This document shows, piece by piece, positions 47,213 to 57,351 of a stretch of 64,000 nucleotides of DNA (positions are counted from its first letter, which is position 1; the number at the start of each line of letters is the position of its first letter). This DNA comes from Stenotrophomonas maltophilia (lineage in GTDB: Bacteria; Pseudomonadota; Gammaproteobacteria; Xanthomonadales; Xanthomonadaceae): contig NZ_QFHO01000023.1 in the NCBI RefSeq assembly GCF_004920835.1, positions 1-64,000 of the forward strand, written 5' to 3'. The notes under the pieces were generated by a model. It was given only the letters and a program-made list of their open reading frames with translations. It was not told the origin of the DNA and did no database searches. The translations under genes were made by a program, and so were the position numbers.

Positions 47213-48826
47213 TCAGGTGGGCAACAGCGTGTGCGGGCCGGGCAACACCAGACGGAAGCAGGAGCCGCCCGCCGGCACCGGAATGTAGTCGAGCCGTGCC
47301 TGGTTGGCCCGGCACAGTTCGCGGGCGATATACAGGCCCAGGCCGGTGCCATGCTCGGAGGTGGTGAAGAACGGCCGGAACAGCTGCGCGGCAACGCTCT
47401 CTGGAATACCCGGACCACGGTCCATCACGTCGATCACCGCGCTGCGCTCGTGCTGCGCCACGCGCAGCCGTACGCGTGCGGGTTGCTGGCCGATGCGGCC
47501 GTACTTCAGTGCGTTGTGCACCAGCACGGTCAGCACCTGGTAGAGATGCTTCGCATCGACCTGGGCCATCACCGAACTGTCGTTGATGATCGGCTCGATG
47601 CTGTCGGTCTCCAGCGTCTGCCCCTGTTTGTACTCCAGCACGAAGCGGCGCACGAACGCGGCCAGGTCTACGTTCTCGGGGGTGGCGCGCTCGCGCCGGG
47701 CCAGGCCCAGCACGCTCTCGACAATGCCGTTGGTGCGTTGGCACTGCTGGCGGATGATCTGCAGCAGGCGGCGGTCGCTTTCGTTGAAGCCGGTGCCTTC
47801 CTCCAGCAGCTGTACGGCGTAGTTGATCGCCGCCAGCGGATTGCGGATCTCGTGCGCCAGGCTGGCCGAGAAGCGCCCCATCGCCGACAGGGTGAGTGAT
47901 TCGGCGCGGCGCGAGACCACGCTGGAGTCGTCCAGGAACACCAGTGCCAGTTCGCTGCCGGCCAGCAGGCGGGCAAAGCGCGGCTGTACCTCGGGCTGGT
48001 CGGGGTTGAGCTGCAGCGGCAGCTCGTCCTGCGCCCAGCCGTTGCGCCAGCGCTGCAGGCGGCGGGCCAGTTCCGGCGCGGCGCTGGTCAGGTCCAGGCG
48101 CCCACTTTCGCCGTTGCCATCGCTGTCGCCCAGCAGCATCGAGGCGGCTTCGTTGGCCAGGGTGATGCGACTGTCGGCATCCACCACCAGCACGCCGGTA
48201 CGCATGCGGCGGATGATCAGTTCGTTGATCTGGAACAGGTTGGCCACTTCATCGCCGCGCTGGTTGGCCAGTTGCTGGTTGCGGCGCGCGCGGTTGCCCA
48301 CCTGGAAGCTGATGAAGGCCAGCGCCAGGTAGCTGGTAGCGAACATCGCCAGCTCGGCGAGGGTGCGTGTGGGGTCGCCCCCTTCCAGTAGTTTCCAGCT
48401 GTATTCCGCGCCCGTGGCCAGGCTGGCGGCGATCGCCAGGCCCAGGCCCCAGCTCAGTGGCAGCAGGGTGGCAGCAGCGGCGATGTTGAACAGCAGCGAC
48501 ATCGAGATGCCGGCGCTGGCACCGGGCAGTGCATGTGAGAGCAAGGTGGCGGCGATGATGTCGACCAGCACGCTGCTGACCACGATCGGGCGCAGCCAGC
48601 GCTCGTTGCGGCCGATCACCAGGGCCAGCAGCGACAGCAGCAGATAGATCGCCGCGACGGTATCGGCCAGGCGCGGGTGATGCGCTTCGCCGACCATGGC
48701 CGACAACGGGCTGTACAGCAGGCCGGCGATGACCGCGGCGATCAGCACCCGGTACAGCGCGAAGAAATACAGCTCACGCCGCGGAATCGATTCGATGCGG
48801 TCGATCAATGAAGCACTGGGTGACAC
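47213..48826 (-). CDS. pilS: Type IV pilus sensor kinase
   Basis: A 537-residue inner-membrane kinase. Start is GTG 48826 (VSPSASLIDRIE) behind GGGGAG. About six transmembrane helices (residues 25-190) are followed by a PAS-like linker (RTGVLVVDADSRITLANEAA). The kinase core has SLAHEIRNPLAAINYAVQLL with the phospho-His, NALKYG, VMDRGPGIPESV and TTSEHGTGLGLYIA. In Pseudomonas PilS senses pilin in the membrane. It precedes pilR. Confidence 0.94.
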   Translation of the reverse strand: MSPSASLIDRIESIPRRELYFFALYRVLIAAVIAGLLYSPLSAMVGEAHHPRLADTVAAIYLLLSLLALVIGRNERWLRPIVVSSVLVDIIAATLLSHALPGASAGISMSLLFNIAAAATLLPLSWGLGLAIAASLATGAEYSWKLLEGGDPTRTLAELAMFATSYLALAFISFQVGNRARRNQQLANQRGDEVANLFQINELIIRRMRTGVLVVDADSRITLANEAASMLLGDSDGNGESGRLDLTSAAPELARRLQRWRNGWAQDELPLQLNPDQPEVQPRFARLLAGSELALVFLDDSSVVSRRAESLTLSAMGRFSASLAHEIRNPLAAINYAVQLLEEGTGFNESDRRLLQIIRQQCQRTNGIVESVLGLARRERATPENVDLAAFVRRFVLEYKQGQTLETDSIEPIINDSSVMAQVDAKHLYQVLTVLVHNALKYGRIGQQPARVRLRVAQHERSAVIDVMDRGPGIPESVAAQLFRPFFTTSEHGTGLGLYIARELCRANQARLDYIPVPAGGSCFRLVLPGPHTLLPT

Positions 48827-48942
48827 GCCGGAACTCCCCTTCTGGCTGCCTGGGTCTGGAATCTGCGGCGGGCCTGCCTGGCATCCCCTGAAGCCGGCCG
48901 GTACGTCGCGTCGATGTGGCGTCGAGTCTGCTCGATTCGACC

Positions 48943-48948
48943 AGTATA
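48943..48948 (-). promoter_or_regulatory. -10-like box for pilS
   Basis: On the minus strand the bases read TATACT, about 117 bp before the pilS GTG. It is close to an imperfect palindrome (about 48920-48940, gtcgagtct/cgattcgac). The rest of 48827-49202 contains no gene; the end nearest sucC holds its promoter. Confidence 0.35.
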
Positions 48949-49090
48949 GGGCCCCCGGGCGGGCGCCGTCGGCGCGGCCCGGATCGCGCATTTGGCCCGC
49001 TGTGGATACCGGTGGCCAGCGTCGGCCGGGGCGCAACTGCCTGAATGATGGTGGAAATCTGGCCGGGTCTGGCGTTTTGTACAGACTTCT

Positions 49091-49119
49091 TTGCGCCCCG
49101 GCGCTGGCTCGGCCACAAT
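49091..49119 (+). promoter_or_regulatory. Candidate sigma-70 promoter of sucCD
   Basis: TTGCGC and CACAAT are spaced 17 bp, 84 bp before sucC. Both hexamers are two bases from consensus, so this is plausible rather than proven. Confidence 0.45.
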
Positions 49120-49202
49120 AGTGGGCCCGCCGCGGTCCATGCCGGCGCCCCGCCGGGGCCCTGAGGAATTGCGTGCGGTCGTTCCTATTCCCACGGTGAC
49201 GC

Positions 49203-50372
49203 ATGAATTTCCACGAATACCAGTCAAAACAACTGCTTGCCGAGTACGGCATCCCGGTCCCGGCCGGCAAGGTCGCTGCGACCCCGGACGAAGCTGTTGC
49301 CGCTGCCAACTCCCTGGGCCAGGGCCCCTGGATGGTCAAGGCGCAGATCCACGCTGGCGGCCGCGGCAAGGCTGGCGGCGTCAAGTTCTGCAAGACCACC
49401 GACGACGTGAAGGCCGCTGCGGCCAAGATGCTCGGCACCAAGATGGCCACCTACCAGACCGCTGGCGTTGAACTGCCGGTCAACCTGGTGCTGGTGACCA
49501 CCGCCGGCGAGATCGTCAAGGAACTGTACCTGTCGGTGCTGGTTGACCGTGGCACCAAGACCATCACCTACATCGCTTCTTCGGAAGGCGGCGTGGAGAT
49601 CGAGCAGGTCGCTGCTGAAACCCCGGAGCTGATCCACTCGCTGAACGTCGATTTCGTCGAAGGCGTGCAGGGTTACCACGGCCGTGATTTCGGCTTCAAG
49701 CTGGGCCTGACCGCCAAGCAGGCCGGCCAGTTCGCCAGCATCATGGTGAACCTGTACCGCCTGTTCAACGAAAAGGATCTGGCGCTGGTTGAAATCAACC
49801 CGCTGGCCATCCTGGACGACGGCAACCTGTACGCGCTGGACGGCAAGTTCGACAGCGACGACAACGCCGCGTTCCGCCAGAAGGCCCTGGTCGCCATGCG
49901 CGACAAGACCCAGGAAGATCCGACCGAAGTGATCGCTTCGGAGCTGGACATCAACTACGTCACCATGGACGGCAACATCGGCTGCATGGTCAACGGCGCA
50001 GGCCTGGCCATGGCCACCATGGACGTCATCAAGCTCAACGGCGGCGAGCCGGCGAACTTCCTGGACGTGGGCGGCGGTGCCAACAAGCAGCGCGTCATCG
50101 AAGCCTTCAAGCTGATCCTGTCCTCGGACAAGGTCGAAGGCATCTTCGTCAACATCTTCGGCGGCATCGTCCGCTGCGACATGATTGCCGAAGGCATCAT
50201 CGCCGCCGTGAAGGAAGTGGGCGTCAAGGTTCCGGTCGTGGTGCGCCTGGAAGGCACCAACGTGGAAGAAGGCAAGCAGCTGCTGCGTGACAGCGGCATG
50301 GCCATCATCCCGGCTGACAACATCAACGATGGCGCCAAGAAGATCGTTGAAGCTGTCAAGAACGCTGCCTGA
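49203..50372 (+). CDS. sucC: Succinyl-CoA synthetase beta subunit
   Basis: ADP-forming succinyl-CoA ligase subunit of the TCA cycle; with SucD it turns succinyl-CoA into succinate and ATP. The 389-residue product starts [23 protein letters not shown]-grasp landmarks include [29 protein letters not shown] and the C-terminal [18 protein letters not shown] phosphate loop. sucD follows with a 20-bp gap. Confidence 0.97.
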   Translation: MNFHEYQSKQLLAEYGIPVPAGKVAATPDEAVAAANSLGQGPWMVKAQIHAGGRGKAGGVKFCKTTDDVKAAAAKMLGTKMATYQTAGVELPVNLVLVTTAGEIVKELYLSVLVDRGTKTITYIASSEGGVEIEQVAAETPELIHSLNVDFVEGVQGYHGRDFGFKLGLTAKQAGQFASIMVNLYRLFNEKDLALVEINPLAILDDGNLYALDGKFDSDDNAAFRQKALVAMRDKTQEDPTEVIASELDINYVTMDGNIGCMVNGAGLAMATMDVIKLNGGEPANFLDVGGGANKQRVIEAFKLILSSDKVEGIFVNIFGGIVRCDMIAEGIIAAVKEVGVKVPVVVRLEGTNVEEGKQLLRDSGMAIIPADNINDGAKKIVEAVKNAA

Positions 50373-50392
50373 TCCGACACCAAGGAATTCCC

Positions 50393-51268
50393 ATGTCTGT
50401 TTTGATTAACAAGAACACCAAGGTGATCGTGCAGGGCTTCACCGGCCAGCAGGGCACCTTCCACGCCACTCAGATGATCGAGTACGGCACCCAGGTTGTT
50501 GGCGGCGTGACCCCGGGCAAGGGTGGCACCACCCATATCGACCTGCCGGTCTTCAACACCGTTGCCGACGCCGTGCAGAGCACCGGCGCCAACGCTTCGG
50601 TCATCTACGTGCCGCCGCCGTACGCGGCCGACGCGATCCTGGAAGCCGCTGCTGCCGGCATCAAGGTCATCGTCTGCATCACCGAAGGCATCCCGGTGCT
50701 GGACATGCTGCGCGTCAAGAACGTGCTGACCCGTTCGCATCCGGACACCGTGCTGATCGGGCCGAACTGCCCGGGCGTCATCACCCCGGGTGAGTGCAAG
50801 ATCGGCATCATGCCGGGCCACATCCACCAGCCGGGCAAGATCGGCATCGTGTCGCGTTCGGGCACCCTGACCTATGAAGCGGTCAAGCAGACCACCGAAG
50901 TCGGCCTGGGCCAGTCCACCTGCATCGGCATCGGTGGTGACCCGATCAACGGCCTGAACTTCGTCGACTGCCTGAAGCTGTTCAACGAAGACCCGCAGAC
51001 CGAAGGCATCATCATGGTCGGCGAAATCGGCGGCGACGCTGAAGAAGCCGGCGCCGAGTACATCAAGAACCACGTGAAGAAGCCGGTCGTCGGTTTCATC
51101 GCCGGTGCGTCGGCTCCGGCCGGCAAGCGCATGGGCCACGCCGGTGCGATCGCCTCGGGCGGCAAGGGCACTGCAGAAGGCAAGTTCGCTGCCATGGAAG
51201 CTGCTGGCGTCGTCACCGTGCGTTCGCCGGGCGACCTGGGCGCTGCCATCGCCAAGCTGGTGAAATAA
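50393..51268 (+). CDS. sucD: Succinyl-CoA synthetase alpha subunit
   Basis: A 291-residue subunit that binds CoA and carries the phosphohistidine. [20 protein letters not shown] begins the Rossmann CoA domain. [20 protein letters not shown] and the active His249 in [17 protein letters not shown] are conserved. It forms the sucCD operon; a hairpin and terminator follow. Confidence 0.97.
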   Translation: MSVLINKNTKVIVQGFTGQQGTFHATQMIEYGTQVVGGVTPGKGGTTHIDLPVFNTVADAVQSTGANASVIYVPPPYAADAILEAAAAGIKVIVCITEGIPVLDMLRVKNVLTRSHPDTVLIGPNCPGVITPGECKIGIMPGHIHQPGKIGIVSRSGTLTYEAVKQTTEVGLGQSTCIGIGGDPINGLNFVDCLKLFNEDPQTEGIIMVGEIGGDAEEAGAEYIKNHVKKPVVGFIAGASAPAGKRMGHAGAIASGGKGTAEGKFAAMEAAGVVTVRSPGDLGAAIAKLVK

Positions 51269-51295
51269 GATCGACTGCCTCCGGCAGACGATTCT

Positions 51296-51356
51296 GTAGA
51301 GCCGGCCGCTGGCCGGCTGCTTGAAACAGAAAGGCCGCCTCCGGGCGGCCTTTCTG
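51296..51356. terminator. GTAG hairpin and terminator after sucD
   Basis: GTAGAGCCGGCCGCTGGCCGGCTGC (51296-51320) is a SMAG-like hairpin. AGAAAGGCCGCC/GGGCGGCCTTTCT (51329-51356) then gives an intrinsic-type stem with a short T-run. Confidence 0.75.
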
Positions 51357-51366
51357 CGTCTGGTGT

Positions 51367-51407
51367 GGGGTCAGATCCATTTTGCTGCGCAAAAGGGATC
51401 TGACCCC
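51367..51407. repeat. GGGTCAGA-type hairpin, copy 11, at the nadE promoter
   Basis: GGGGTCAGATCC...GGGATCTGACCCC, ending six bases before the nadE -10 box, so it covers the position of the -35 element. Confidence 0.75.
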
Positions 51408-51412
51408 GGCGT

Positions 51413-51418
51413 TACAAT
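51413..51418 (+). promoter_or_regulatory. -10-like box of nadE
   Basis: TACAAT, 31 bp before the nadE ATG. The region where a -35 box would lie is inside the adjacent hairpin arm. Confidence 0.5.
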
Positions 51419-51448
51419 GGCGGCATTGCAACCACAGGCTGGATTCCC

Positions 51449-53083
51449 ATGGCTTCGATCCGCATCGCGATGGCGCAGTTCGACTTCCCGGTCGGCGATG
51501 TCGCCGGCAACACCGAGCGCATCATCGAGATGATCGGCCAGGCGCGCGACGAGTACGGCGCCGAGCTGGTGATGTTCCCCGAGCTGGCGGTGAGCGGTTA
51601 TCCGCCGGAGGACCTGCTGCTGCGTCCCGGCTTCCTGTACGAATGCGAGCAGGCGATGACCCGCATCGCAACCGCCTGCCGTGGCATCACTGCCGTGGTC
51701 GGCTGGCCGCAGGCGGCAGGTGCGGTGGTCTACAACGCCGCCAGCGTGCTGCGCGATGGCCTGGTCGAGCAGACCTACCGCAAGCGCGAACTGCCCAACT
51801 ACGCGGTGTTCGACGAGCGTCGCTACTTCGATGTCGATCCGGATGGCGGCAGCTGCGTGTTTGAGGTCAACGGCATTCCGGTGGGCCTGCTGATCTGCGA
51901 AGACCTGTGGTTCGCCGAGCCGCTGGCCGACACCGTGCGCGAAGGTGCGCAGCTGGTGGTGGTGCCCAATGCTTCGCCGTACGAGCGCGGCAAGCACGCC
52001 CAGCGCGATGCCGTGCTGGCCGCGCGAACCCGCGAGAGCGGGGCGGCGATCGCCTATCTCAATGTGGTCGGTGGCCAGGACGCGCTGGTATTCGATGGTG
52101 CTTCGGTGGTGGCCGACGGCGACGGTACCGTGCATCCGGCCGCGGCGGCCTTCGTCGATCAGTGGCTGGTGGTGGAGTACGACGGTGAAACCCGTCGCTT
52201 CATGCCGCACGTGTGGATGGACGATGGCGATGAGAGCATGGACGCGCTGGCCTGGCGTGCTGTGACCCGTGGCATCCAGGACTACTGCCGCAAGAACGGC
52301 TTCAGGAAAGTGTGGCTGGGCCTGTCCGGTGGCATTGACTCGGCGCTGGTGCTGGCGATGGCCGTGGATGCAATGGGTGCCGAAAACGTCACCGCAGTGC
52401 GACTGCCGTCGCGCTACACCGCTGGCCTGTCCAATGATCTGGCCGCCGAACAGTGCCAGGCGCTGGGCGTGAAGCTGGAAGCGGTGTCGATCGAGCCAGC
52501 ATTCAAGGGCCTGATGGAATCGCTGGCGCCCATGTTCGAAGGCACCACCCCGGACGTGACCGAGGAGAACCTGCAGTCGCGCAGCCGTGGCGTGATCCTG
52601 ATGGCGCTGGCCAACAAGTTCGGCGGCCTGCTGCTGACCACCGGCAACAAGAGCGAGTACGCGGTGGGTTACGCCACGATCTACGGCGACATGTGTGGTG
52701 GCTACGCGCCGCTGAAGGACCTGTACAAGACCGAAGTGTTCGGTCTGTCGAAGTGGCGCAACACCGTGGGCGGTGCGCCGGTGATCCCGCCGGCGGTGAT
52801 CAGCCGCCCGCCTTCGGCCGAACTGCGCGAGAACCAGCTGGACCAGGATTCGCTGCCGGCCTATGACGTGCTGGACGGCATCCTGTACCGCTACATCGAC
52901 CAGGAGCAGTCGCGCACGGAGATCGTTGCGGCCGGTTACGACGCGGCCGTGGTCGACCGCGTGCTGCGCCTGGTGCGCATCAGTGAGTGGAAGCGGCACC
53001 AGGCCGCGCCGGGGCCGAAGGTCTCGCGGCGTGCGTTCGGCCGTGAGCGCCGCTACCCGATCAGCAACGGCTACAAGGGCTGA
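51449..53083 (+). CDS. nadE: Glutamine-dependent NAD+ synthase
   Basis: Amidates nicotinate adenine dinucleotide to NAD+ using glutamine. The 544-residue two-domain enzyme has an N-terminal nitrilase-type glutaminase with the triad in FPELAVSGYPPEDLL (Glu), YRKRELPNYAVFDE (Lys) and LLICEDLWF (Cys). The C-terminal synthase has the P-loop LGLSGGIDSALVLAM and TTGNKSEYAVGY. Start ATG 51449 is followed by ASIRIAMAQFDF, typical of the family. Confidence 0.96.
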   Translation: MASIRIAMAQFDFPVGDVAGNTERIIEMIGQARDEYGAELVMFPELAVSGYPPEDLLLRPGFLYECEQAMTRIATACRGITAVVGWPQAAGAVVYNAASVLRDGLVEQTYRKRELPNYAVFDERRYFDVDPDGGSCVFEVNGIPVGLLICEDLWFAEPLADTVREGAQLVVVPNASPYERGKHAQRDAVLAARTRESGAAIAYLNVVGGQDALVFDGASVVADGDGTVHPAAAAFVDQWLVVEYDGETRRFMPHVWMDDGDESMDALAWRAVTRGIQDYCRKNGFRKVWLGLSGGIDSALVLAMAVDAMGAENVTAVRLPSRYTAGLSNDLAAEQCQALGVKLEAVSIEPAFKGLMESLAPMFEGTTPDVTEENLQSRSRGVILMALANKFGGLLLTTGNKSEYAVGYATIYGDMCGGYAPLKDLYKTEVFGLSKWRNTVGGAPVIPPAVISRPPSAELRENQLDQDSLPAYDVLDGILYRYIDQEQSRTEIVAAGYDAAVVDRVLRLVRISEWKRHQAAPGPKVSRRAFGRERRYPISNGYKG

Positions 53084-53117
53084 GCGCAGGTCGCCGGGCA
53101 GGGCCAGGCGCTACCAG

Positions 53118-53179
53118 GTAGTGCCGGCCGCTGGCCGGCAATCCCGTAGACCACGTATCCACGCATGGCGTGAATCTAC
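53118..53179. repeat. Two GTAG hairpins overlapping a gene end
   Basis: GTAGTGCCGGCCGCTGGCCGGCA at 53118 and GTAGACCACGTATCCACGCATGGCGTG...TCTAC at 53146-53179. The end of the second provides the stop codon of the lipase-like gene. Confidence 0.7.
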
Positions 53180-54378
53180 CGGGCCTGGTCGAGCAGCTGT
53201 TCGAAGCCGGCGGTTTCGGTGGCTTCGTCGAACGGGCTGTCCCCCAGCCGCGCACGCACGAACGCCAGGCCATCCGCAGCCGCCGCATCCAGCGTGCCGC
53301 GGTGGTCGACCGGATAGCGCCGGAATGCCACGGGCTCTCCACGCAGGGCCAGCCCCGCGGCATACAGCAGGGTGGTCATGTACGGCACGTCGCGGTCCTC
53401 GCTGCCATGGCCCAGCATCAGCGGCTGGCTGAAACCGCGGCGCGGCACGCCCAGGTAGTCGTGCAGCAAGGTCCAGATGCCCGCCACGTCGGTCAGCGGT
53501 GAGATGAACATCGCGCCGGTATCGGCGCCTTCCAGCGTGGAGGCCAGTTCGCCCAGGCATTGCCCGCGCGCCAGCGCGACCCGTGCACGCCCCTCATCGC
53601 TGAGCACGCGGTCGATCTGCGGGGCGACCTGCAGCAGGCCATCCAGCAGATAGGCGTGGTAGGCGTTGAGCGCGCCGGGATTGGCGGTGCGATTGTCCGG
53701 TTTCATCACCAGCGCGGTCAGCTCGACGGCGGTGGGCGTGCCGGTGGTGAAGCTGCCGCGGTACCGCAGTGATGGTCCGCCGTAAGCATCCGCGATGTGG
53801 CCGGCAGCAAGCGCGGCGGCACCGCCCTGCGAATGGCCAACCGAGACCCAGCGCGGCGACAGCGTGGTGCGGCCGAGGTACTGATGGCTGGCCTTGACCA
53901 GATCGATGGCGTTGCGTGCGGCGGTGCGCACGTGCAGGTAGGCGTGGTCACCGGGGCTGCCGAGGCCCTGGTAGTCGGCGGCGACGACGGCATAGCCCTG
54001 TGCCAGGAACAGGTCGAGGAAACGCCCGTCGCGTTCAGGCTGGTAGGGGCCGGACACGGAGGGGGCGCAGCGATCGGCGATGCCCTGGGTGCCGTGTGCC
54101 CACGACACCACCGGCCAGCCACCGACCGGAGCCGCGCCGGCCGGCAGGTACAGCAGGCCGGTGCCTTCGGCCAACTGGCCACGGTGGTCTGGGGTGCGGT
54201 AGTGCAGCTTGTAGGACTGGGCGGCCGCAGACGGCACCCAGCTGGCGCGATAGGGCGCGGCGGAGAGCAGGTCGCCGGGCGCGGCCGGGGTGGCGCCCAG
54301 CGGGCCGGAGGCCAGCGCCAGCACGGCCGAAGCGATCAGGGTGGTCAGGTGCCGCAAACGGCGGGGCGGTGGTGTCAT
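53176..54378 (-). CDS. Secreted lipase-like alpha/beta hydrolase
   Basis: A 400-residue exported hydrolase of the secretory lipase/prolyl-like group. The signal peptide runs to GPLGATPAAP. The nucleophile elbow is VSVGHSQGGAAALAAGH, with WAHGTQGIADRC as the oxyanion loop. The charge-relay acid and His fall in MLGHGSEDRDVPYM and RYPVDHRGTLDA. The substrate is unknown (lipid ester or polyester). The stop overlaps a GTAG hairpin. Confidence 0.88.
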   Translation of the reverse strand: MTPPPRRLRHLTTLIASAVLALASGPLGATPAAPGDLLSAAPYRASWVPSAAAQSYKLHYRTPDHRGQLAEGTGLLYLPAGAAPVGGWPVVSWAHGTQGIADRCAPSVSGPYQPERDGRFLDLFLAQGYAVVAADYQGLGSPGDHAYLHVRTAARNAIDLVKASHQYLGRTTLSPRWVSVGHSQGGAAALAAGHIADAYGGPSLRYRGSFTTGTPTAVELTALVMKPDNRTANPGALNAYHAYLLDGLLQVAPQIDRVLSDEGRARVALARGQCLGELASTLEGADTGAMFISPLTDVAGIWTLLHDYLGVPRRGFSQPLMLGHGSEDRDVPYMTTLLYAAGLALRGEPVAFRRYPVDHRGTLDAAAADGLAFVRARLGDSPFDEATETAGFEQLLDQAR

Positions 54379-54529
54379 GGGGCGCTCCTTGCCGGCCAGG
54401 ATGGCCGTTGCGCCGCAGTGTGGAGGGCCTTGCCCGCGCCGATTGGGACCGGCGTCGCATCCACCGGGGATTCGGAGAATTCCTAGGCGGCACCCGGGAA
54501 GCCGTCGCGCGTGGAGCGTCCTGCTGAGA

Positions 54530-54587
54530 GCAGTCGAGCACGGCTCGACTCTACAGAAAGAAGAAAGGCCCCTCGCGGGGCCTTTTT
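54530..54587. terminator. GTAG hairpin and terminator after bamD
   Basis: GAGCAGTCGAGC/GCTCGACTCTAC (54530-54554, the same element as at 24249) is followed by AAAGGCCCC/GGGGCCTTTTT (54564-54587). The latter can act as a terminator on either strand. Confidence 0.7.
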
Positions 54588-54588
54588 C

Positions 54589-55476
54589 TTACTTCTTTTC
54601 CAGTCGCGCGTTGCGCTGGCCGGTGCTGGCGGACTTCTCGCCGGCGAACGGGTTCAGCTTGCGGACCATCCACGGGTACTTCGGCCACTTGCCTTCCAGC
54701 CACGGGTGGTCCGGCTGGTTCAGCTGCAGGACGCGGCGGGCGTCGTCGGCCAGGGTCTTGTTGCCCAGGTGGGTGTAGGAATCGGCCAGGACGGCGACGG
54801 CGTCGTACTGGAAGGCGCTCTGCGGGTAGGTTTCCAGCAGGTAGTTGGCGCGGCCCGCGGCCGAGACCCATGCGCCGCGGCGCATGTAGTACAGGGCGTT
54901 GTCCAGCTCGTGCTGGGCGAACACGTCACGCAGCTCCAGCATGCGCTGGCGCGCATCAGCGGCGTAGCGGCTGTTCGGGTAGCGGTCTACCACGATGTTG
55001 AAGTCCGAGTACGCCTGGTGCGGCGTGGACAGGTCGCGGCGGCTTGCATCCAGGGACCATACGCGGCGAAGGAAAACCGTACTGCGGTTGGAGTTGGCCA
55101 GGCCGCGCAGGTAGTACAGGTAGGCGATGTTGCGGTGGGTCGGGTAGGTACGGATGAAGCGGTCGATGCTGGACACCGCGTCATCGTGCTTGCCGGCCTT
55201 GTACTGGGCATAGGCGGTTTCGATCATCGCCTGTTCGGTGTACGGGCCGTACGGATACTGGGCCACCAGGCGGCGGAAGCTGCCTTCGGCGCCGCTCCAG
55301 TTGCCACCCTGCATCAGCTTGTGGCTCTTCTCGTACAACTGTTCGACCGGCGTCCCTTCATCGGGGCGATCACCCTTCTTGGCACCACGATGGCAACCGG
55401 TGGCGGCGATGACCAGCACCAGCAACAGGGCGGTGAGGCGGACGGGCGCAGAGAGCATGACGGAGCGTCGGATCAT
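54589..55476 (-). CDS. bamD: Outer membrane assembly lipoprotein BamD
   Basis: A 295-residue outer-membrane lipoprotein of the BAM complex that inserts beta-barrel proteins. The signal ends in the lipobox IAATGC. Five TPR-like repeats follow (KSHKLMQGGNWSGAEGSFRR, ETAYAQYKAGKHDDAVSS, YYLRGLANSNRS and others). The start at 55476 (MIRRSVM) is used; 55458 is possible. It is divergent from rluD, a conserved neighbourhood in gammaproteobacteria. Confidence 0.93.
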   Translation of the reverse strand: MIRRSVMLSAPVRLTALLLVLVIAATGCHRGAKKGDRPDEGTPVEQLYEKSHKLMQGGNWSGAEGSFRRLVAQYPYGPYTEQAMIETAYAQYKAGKHDDAVSSIDRFIRTYPTHRNIAYLYYLRGLANSNRSTVFLRRVWSLDASRRDLSTPHQAYSDFNIVVDRYPNSRYAADARQRMLELRDVFAQHELDNALYYMRRGAWVSAAGRANYLLETYPQSAFQYDAVAVLADSYTHLGNKTLADDARRVLQLNQPDHPWLEGKWPKYPWMVRKLNPFAGEKSASTGQRNARLEKK

Positions 55477-55577
55477 GAGGTCGAGGCGGGACGCGGCTGG
55501 AATACGAAGGGTCGATGATAGCCTAGTGTCCTGTCCAGCGACTGAAACCGGCCGCCGGGACCCCAAAATTTCAAAGA

Positions 55578-56579
55578 ATGCCCCCTGCCATGTCTGAACA
55601 ACCCTCTGAATCGGCCCGCCAGGCCATCGTCCCCGACACCTCTGCCGGCCGCCGTTTCGACGCGGTCGTGGCCGAATTGTTCCCCGAATACTCGCGTTCG
55701 CGCCTGACCGAGTGGATCAAGACCGGCGATGTCCTGCTGGACGGCGCCCAGGCCCGCCCGCGCGATCCGCTGCGCGGCGGCGAGGTGGTCACCCTCACCG
55801 TGGTGCTTGAAACCCAGACCGACGCCCAGCCGGAGGACATCCCGCTGGACGTGCTGTTCGAGGACGAGTACCTGCTGGTGATCAACAAGCCGGTCGGCCT
55901 GGTGGTGCACCCCGGCGCCGGCAACCACAGCGGCACCCTGGTCAACGCCCTGCTGTTCCGCGACCCGTCGGTGGCGGTGCTGCCGCGCGCGGGCATCGTG
56001 CATCGCCTGGACAAGGACACCAGCGGCGTGATGGTGGTGGCCAAGACCCTGGAGGCACAGACCGCGCTGGTCGAGCAGCTGGCCGCACGCGACGTGCACC
56101 GCCAGTACCTGGCCATCGTGATGGGCGCCCTGGTGGCTGGCGGCACTGCCGATGCGCCGATCGACCGCCACCCGCGCGACCGCCTGAAGATGGGCGTGCG
56201 CGAGGATGGCAAGGAAGCGGTGACCCATTACCGCCTGCGCGAGCGTTTCCGTGCACATACCGCCCTGGAATGCCGCCTGGAAACCGGCCGTACCCACCAG
56301 ATCCGCGTGCACATGGCACACATCCGCCATCCGATCGTGGGCGATCCGCTGTACGGCGGCGCGCTGAAGCTGCCCAAGGGCGCCAGCGACGAGCTGGTGG
56401 CCGCGCTGCGCGGCTTCAAGCGCCAGGCGCTGCATGCCGAGACGCTGGAGTTCGTGCACCCGATCACCGGTGAGACGGTGCGCAACACTGCGCCGGTGCC
56501 GGCCGACATGCTGCACCTGCTGAAGGTGCTGCGCGAAGACAGCGACGCCTTCGCCGCACGCGAGCGGGACCGCTGGTGA
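55578..56579 (+). CDS. rluD: 23S rRNA pseudouridine synthase RluD
   Basis: Makes pseudouridines 1911, 1915 and 1917 in 23S rRNA helix 69. A 333-residue product with an S4 domain at the N-terminus ([19 protein letters not shown]). The catalytic Asp is in [18 protein letters not shown]. Further motifs are [12 protein letters not shown] and [16 protein letters not shown]. The stop overlaps the ATG of yfiH. An ATG at 55590 is an alternative start. Confidence 0.94.
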   Translation: MPPAMSEQPSESARQAIVPDTSAGRRFDAVVAELFPEYSRSRLTEWIKTGDVLLDGAQARPRDPLRGGEVVTLTVVLETQTDAQPEDIPLDVLFEDEYLLVINKPVGLVVHPGAGNHSGTLVNALLFRDPSVAVLPRAGIVHRLDKDTSGVMVVAKTLEAQTALVEQLAARDVHRQYLAIVMGALVAGGTADAPIDRHPRDRLKMGVREDGKEAVTHYRLRERFRAHTALECRLETGRTHQIRVHMAHIRHPIVGDPLYGGALKLPKGASDELVAALRGFKRQALHAETLEFVHPITGETVRNTAPVPADMLHLLKVLREDSDAFAARERDRW

Positions 56580-57349
56580 TGGCTGCCGCGCTGCCATTGC
56601 TGCAGGCGGACTGGCCGGCGCCTGCGGGCGTCCACGCGCTGACCACGCGGCGGCATGGTGCCGGCATCTCGCCGGCGCCGTTCGCGCAGTTCAACCTGGG
56701 CAACCGGCACGCGGCCGATGGTGACACCCCGGCCAACGTCGAGCACAACCGCCAGCTGCTGCAGCAGGGGTTGGCGCTGCCGTCGGCGCCGCATTGGCTG
56801 CGCCAGGTGCACAGCAGCACCGTACTGCGCTTCAACGCGCCGCCAGTGGCCGGTGCCAGCGAACCGGTCGCCGACGCCGCGGTGACCTCGGTGCCGGGCG
56901 TGGTGCTGGCGATCCTGACTGCTGACTGCCTGCCGGTGGTGTTCGCCGCCGTCGATGGCAGCGAGGTGGGCGCCGCCCATGCCGGTTGGCGTGGCCTGGC
57001 CGACGGCATGCTGGAGGCCACCGTGGCCGCCATGCAGACGCCACCGGCGCAGCTGCGCGCCTGGCTGGGCCCGGCGGCCGGACCGGCCGATTACGAGATC
57101 GGCGAGGAGGTCTATCACGCCTTCGTCGGCCACGATCCGGCCGCCGAGGCTGCATTCATGGCAACCCGTGCTGGCCACTGGAAGGTGGACCTGTTCGCCC
57201 TGGCCCGGCAGCGCCTGCAGGCGGCGGGGATGGACCCGGCGCAGATTCACGGCGGTACGGTGTCGACCATGGCCGATCCGGACCTGTATTCGCACCGGCG
57301 CGATCGTCGTACCGGACGCATGGCAACCCTGGCCTGGATCGCGCCCTGA
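56579..57349 (+). CDS. YfiH/laccase-domain purine nucleoside phosphorylase-like protein
   Basis: A 256-residue single-domain copper/zinc protein. Members of this family act on adenosine/inosine (FAMIN-like) and were earlier called polyphenol oxidases. The three metal-ligand regions are LRQVHSSTVLRF (His), LTADCLPVVF (Cys) and AHAGWRGLADGM (His). The C-terminus has HGGTVSTMADPDLYSHRRD. It overlaps the rluD stop in the conserved bamD-rluD-yfiH arrangement. Confidence 0.9.
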   Translation: MAAALPLLQADWPAPAGVHALTTRRHGAGISPAPFAQFNLGNRHAADGDTPANVEHNRQLLQQGLALPSAPHWLRQVHSSTVLRFNAPPVAGASEPVADAAVTSVPGVVLAILTADCLPVVFAAVDGSEVGAAHAGWRGLADGMLEATVAAMQTPPAQLRAWLGPAAGPADYEIGEEVYHAFVGHDPAAEAAFMATRAGHWKVDLFALARQRLQAAGMDPAQIHGGTVSTMADPDLYSHRRDRRTGRMATLAWIAP

Positions 57350-57351
57350 GC